A program made the translations under genes and the position numbers. 64,000 nt of DNA, taken from contig NZ_JAUSRH010000016.1 in NCBI RefSeq assembly GCF_030811715.1, forward strand, positions 1 to 64,000, written 5' to 3'. Origin of the DNA: Sinomonas atrocyanea (GTDB lineage: Bacteria; Actinomycetota; Actinomycetes; Actinomycetales; Micrococcaceae). This document shows positions 56,441 to 64,000 of the stretch, piece after piece. The notes under the pieces were generated by a model. It was not told where the DNA came from, searched no databases, and saw only the letters and a program-made list of their open reading frames with translations. The number at the start of each line of letters is the position of its first letter. The stretch's first letter is position 1.

Positions 56441-57949
56441 CTAGAGCTTCTCGCGGCGGGGCTCGGTGGGCAGCGGCCACGGGCCGACCTGCTCGCGCAC
56501 CGGCGCCGGCGCTCCGTCGAAGGCCTGGCCGGCGTCGGCGACGTCTCCGACCTTGTGCACCCGGAGCATGTTGGTCGAGCCGGCGACTCCGGGCGGGGAG
56601 CCGGCCGCGACCACCACGATGTCGTTGAGCTCGGCGAGGTCCGCCCGGAGAAGGTACTCGTCCACCTGGGCGATCATCTGGTCCGTGTGCGCGGCGAAGT
56701 CGACCATGCGGGGCTGGATGCCCCAGCACAGGCTGAGGGTGTTCAGCGTCGAGGTCAGCGGCGTGAACGCGAAGACCGGCTTCTGCGGGCGCAGGCGGCT
56801 GAGGCGTCGGGCGGAGTCGCCGGTCTGCGTGAACGTGCAGATGTACTTTGCGTCCAGCTGGTCCGCGATCGCCACCGCGGCGCGCGTGATCGCACCGCCG
56901 CGCGTCTTGGGCTGCGAGCCCAGCGGGGGAACCCGCTCAAGGCCGTGCTCCTCGGTCGACTCGATGATCTTCGCCATCGTCTGGACGGTCTCGACCGGGT
57001 AGGCGCCCACGCTCGTCTCGCCCGAGAGCATGACCGCGTCGGCACCGTCGAGGACGGCGTTGGCGCAGTCCGAGGCCTCGGCCCGGGTCGGGCGCGGGTT
57101 CTCGATCATGGACTCGAGGACCTGGGTCGCGACGATGACGGGCTTGGCCCAGCGACGCGCCAGTTCGATCGCGCGCTTCTGCACGAGCGGGACCTGCTCG
57201 AGCGGCAGCTCGACGCCCAGGTCACCGCGGGCCACCATGATCGCATCGAACGCGTCGATGATCTCGTGCAGCTGCTCGACGGCCTGGGGCTTCTCGATCT
57301 TGGCGATGACCGGGACCCTTCGGCCCTCCTCGTCCATGATCGCGTGCACGCGCTCGACGTCGCGGGCGTCCCGCACGAACGAGAGCGCCACGAAGTCGAC
57401 GCCCCGCTTGAGCGCCCAGCGCAGGTCGGTCTCGTCCTTCTCGCTCAGCGCCGGCACGTTCACGGCCACGCCGGGGAGGTTGATGCCCTTGTTGTTGGAC
57501 ACCGTCCCCCCGACCGTCACCTCCGTGACGACCTTGACGTCGTCGACCGCCGTGGCGCGCAGGGCGACCTTGCCGTCGTCGATCAGGAGGGCGTCGCCGA
57601 CCTTCACATCCTCGGTCAGGCTCTTCAGGGTCGTCGAGCAGATGTCCTTGGTGCCCGGCACGTCCTCGGTGGTGATCGTGAAGACGTCGCCGACGGCCAG
57701 TTCGTGCGGCCCGTCGACGAAGCGGCCCAGGCGGATCTTGGGGCCCTGGAGGTCGGCCATGATGCCCACGGCCTTGCCGAGGTCCGCCGCGGCCTTGCGC
57801 ACCGTCTCGTAGGTCTTGTCGTGCACCGAGTGGTCACCGTGGCTCATGTTCATGCGGGCCACGTCCACGCCTGCCCTGATCACGGCGACGGTGTTCTCGT
57901 AGCTGGAGATGGCCGGTCCGAACGTGGCCACGATCTTCGCGCGTCTCAT
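56441..57949 (-). CDS. pyk: Pyruvate kinase
   Basis: A 502-residue glycolytic enzyme making pyruvate and ATP from phosphoenolpyruvate. Motifs: ATFGPAISSYE near the N-terminus, ARMNMSHGDHSVH near 32-44, the metal/substrate segment IAKIEKPQAVEQL near 216, and VARGDLGVELPLEQVP near 239-254. The C-terminal effector domain follows residue 350. There is no ribosome binding site; TAGGGT ends 6 nt before the ATG, so the transcript is probably leaderless. Confidence 0.96.
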   Translation of the reverse strand: MRRAKIVATFGPAISSYENTVAVIRAGVDVARMNMSHGDHSVHDKTYETVRKAAADLGKAVGIMADLQGPKIRLGRFVDGPHELAVGDVFTITTEDVPGTKDICSTTLKSLTEDVKVGDALLIDDGKVALRATAVDDVKVVTEVTVGGTVSNNKGINLPGVAVNVPALSEKDETDLRWALKRGVDFVALSFVRDARDVERVHAIMDEEGRRVPVIAKIEKPQAVEQLHEIIDAFDAIMVARGDLGVELPLEQVPLVQKRAIELARRWAKPVIVATQVLESMIENPRPTRAEASDCANAVLDGADAVMLSGETSVGAYPVETVQTMAKIIESTEEHGLERVPPLGSQPKTRGGAITRAAVAIADQLDAKYICTFTQTGDSARRLSRLRPQKPVFAFTPLTSTLNTLSLCWGIQPRMVDFAAHTDQMIAQVDEYLLRADLAELNDIVVVAAGSPPGVAGSTNMLRVHKVGDVADAGQAFDGAPAPVREQVGPWPLPTEPRREKL

Positions 57950-57955
57950 ATACCT

Positions 57956-57961
57956 ACCCTA
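57956..57961 (-). promoter_or_regulatory. -10 element TAGGGT of pyk
   Basis: TAGGGT ends 6 nt before the pyk ATG; the 6-nt gap AGGTAT contains a partial second TA-rich element. Confidence 0.55.
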
Positions 57962-58012
57962 GGTCTTGTCCGGTGGACAGCGGTTGCTGGGGATGTGAAC
58001 AGCTGGGGCGAC

Positions 58013-58043
58013 GCGGGCTCCCGGCGCGGGGCCGGGAGCCCGC
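58013..58043 (-). terminator. Terminator hairpin downstream of gltD
   Basis: A perfect 13-bp inverted repeat (58013-58025 with 58031-58043) and 5-nt loop, starting a few bases after the gltD stop on the minus strand. Confidence 0.85.
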
Positions 58044-58046
58044 GCC

Positions 58047-59499
58047 TCACAGGACCGTGATGGCCCGGTCGGTCGGCGCGACGGGCGCCGGCAGGATGGT
58101 CGAGCCCATGAGGTGGCGGTCCACGGCGGCCGCCGCGGCGCGGCCCTCCGCGATCGCCCAGACGATGAGCGACTGGCCGCGGCCGGCGTCGCCCGCGACG
58201 AAGATGCCGGGCACCTCCGTCATGTAGTCGGCGTCGCGGGAGACGTTCCCGCGGTCGTCGAAGCCGGCCTGGACCTGCTCGGCGATGCCGGCCGGCTCCG
58301 CGCCGGTGAAGCCGAGCGCGAGGAAGACGAGGTCCGCGGGAATGATCCGCTCGGTGCCGGCCTTGGGCAGGCGGCGCCCGTCGACGTACTCGGTCTCGGC
58401 GACCTTGATGCCGGCGAGCCGGCCGTTCTCCCCCACGAACTCGACAGTCGAGGCGAGGTAGGTCCGCTCGCCGCCTTCCTCGTGGGCGGTGGCGACCTCG
58501 AAGAGAGTCGGGTACATCGGCCAGGGCTGGTGCGCGGGGCGTTCGGCCGGGGGCTGCTTGCCGATGGCGAGCGTGGTCACCGAGGCGGCCTGCTGGCGGT
58601 GGGCCGTGCCGATGCAGTCGGCGCCGGTGTCGCCGCCGCCGAGGATGACCACGTGCTTGCCGCGTGCGTCGATCTGGGCGGGGACGGTGTCGCCCGCGAC
58701 CACCCGGTTGGACTGCACGAGGTAGTCCATCGCGTAGTGGACCCCGTCGAGGTGACGGCCGGGGATCGGCAGGTCGCGCGGGACGGTCGCGCCGGTCGCG
58801 ATGACGACGGCGTCGTACCGCCTGCGCAGCTGGTCCCAGCTGACGTCCTTGCCCACCTCGACGCCCGTCCGGAAGCGGGTGCCTTCCGCCTGCATCTGGG
58901 CGAGGCGGCGGTCGATGACGTCCTTCTCCATCTTGAAGTCCGGGATGCCGTACCGCAGGAGGCCGCCGATGCGGTCGTCCCGCTCGTAGACCGCGACCGT
59001 GTGGCCGATGCGGGTGAGCTGCTGCGCGGCGGCGAGGCCCGCCGGCCCGGACCCGACGACCGCGACGGTCTTGCCCGTGAGGCGTGCCGGCGGAAGGGGC
59101 TCGACCCAGCCGGCGTCGAAGGCCTCCTCGGCGATCGAGACCTCGATCTGCTTGATCGTCACCGCGGGCTGGTTGATGCCGAGGACGCAGGCGCTCTCGC
59201 AGGGCGCGGGGCACAGCCGCCCCGTGAACTCGGGGAAGTTGTTCGTCGCGTGCAGCCGCTCCGAGGCGTCCTGGCCCTCGCCGCGGCGGGTGAGGTCGTT
59301 CCATTCGGGGATGAGGTTCCCGAGGGGGCACCCGTGGTGGCAGAACGGCACGCCGCAGTCCATGCAGCGCGCCGCCTGGCGGCGGAGGACGGTGCCCTCC
59401 TGGCGCGCCTCGTACACTTCCTTCCAGTCCATGATGCGGACCGGCACTGGGCGCCGCTGCTGCGTTTCACGCTGGCGCACTTTCATGAATCCGCGTGGG

Positions 59500-59507
<8 letters not shown>
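58047..59507 (-). CDS. gltD: Glutamate synthase small subunit
   Basis: A 486-residue NADPH-dependent subunit that feeds electrons to GltB for glutamate synthesis from glutamine and 2-oxoglutarate. The N-terminal Fe-S cysteines are [16 protein letters not shown] (near 48-63) and [12 protein letters not shown] (near 98-109). The FAD motif is [15 protein letters not shown] (near 150) and the NADPH motif [13 protein letters not shown] (near 290). The GTG at 59507 overlaps the gltB stop by 8 bp, with GGAGG (59514-59518) 6 nt upstream inside gltB. A terminator follows its stop. Confidence 0.96.

Positions 59508-64000
<4,493 letters not shown>

Overview
This window is a GC-rich chromosomal segment from an actinobacterium, most likely the family Micrococcaceae (Arthrobacter/Sinomonas type). 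The evidence is GTG starts in about a third of genes, TAGNNT -10 elements sitting directly on start codons, a SufR-headed suf operon, OpcA, WhiA, a GAF-less ANTAR regulator, and the actinobacterial order uvrC-rapZ-yvcK-whiA ... gap-pgk-tpiA-secG ... pgl-opcA-zwf-pgi-tal-tkt-ctaB. The genus is an inference; no rRNA or species marker is present. I see no insertion sequence, prophage, integrase, CRISPR array or plasmid gene.

Layout. 1-174 is an odd G-tract edge. 175-4889 (minus) is an Fe-S assembly operon, sufR-sufB-sufD-sufC-sufT-like. 5036-7714 (plus) is an ABC exporter operon ending in heme A synthase ctaA, convergent with ctaB (minus); together they make heme O/A for the aa3 oxidase. 9158-17417 (plus) is the pentose phosphate block tkt-tal-pgi-zwf-opcA-pgl. 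17512-20998 (minus) is secG-tpiA-pgk-gap, followed by sod. 21988-26920 (minus) is uvrC-rapZ-yvcK-whiA. 26988-31429 (minus) holds an acyltransferase, a HAD phosphatase and uvrA. 31488-40297 is a mixed accessory stretch: GntR regulator, metallo-hydrolase, amidohydrolase, methyltransferase, DUF3516 helicase, GNAT, proline iminopeptidase and a DUF222-HNH protein. 40363-46949 holds an MFS permease, uvrB, coaE, yigZ and rpsA. 47139-53904 holds a deacetylase lipoprotein, an Eis-like acetyltransferase, polA, a thioesterase, a DHFR-like reductase and a disordered acidic protein. 54000-55414 is Pit plus a small membrane partner, then tRNA-Leu(CAA), a PdtaR-type regulator, pyk, and gltD-gltB, which runs off the right edge just before its start codon.

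How it works together. Most of the window is central metabolism (glycolysis, pentose phosphate, ammonia assimilation), respiration cofactors, Fe-S assembly, and excision repair (UvrA, UvrB, UvrC, Pol I). I do not find a convincing undescribed multi-gene system. The most interesting signals are regulatory. Fifteen genes carry a -10 hexamer ending 6-7 nt before the start codon with no ribosome binding site, consistent with leaderless transcripts. uvrA has a near-consensus LexA box over its -35 region. uvrB, polA and the DUF222-HNH gene each carry a TGTC core at the spacing expected of RecA-independent (PafBC-type) DNA-damage promoters. All function calls rest on motif recognition and neighbourhood, not on database searches.
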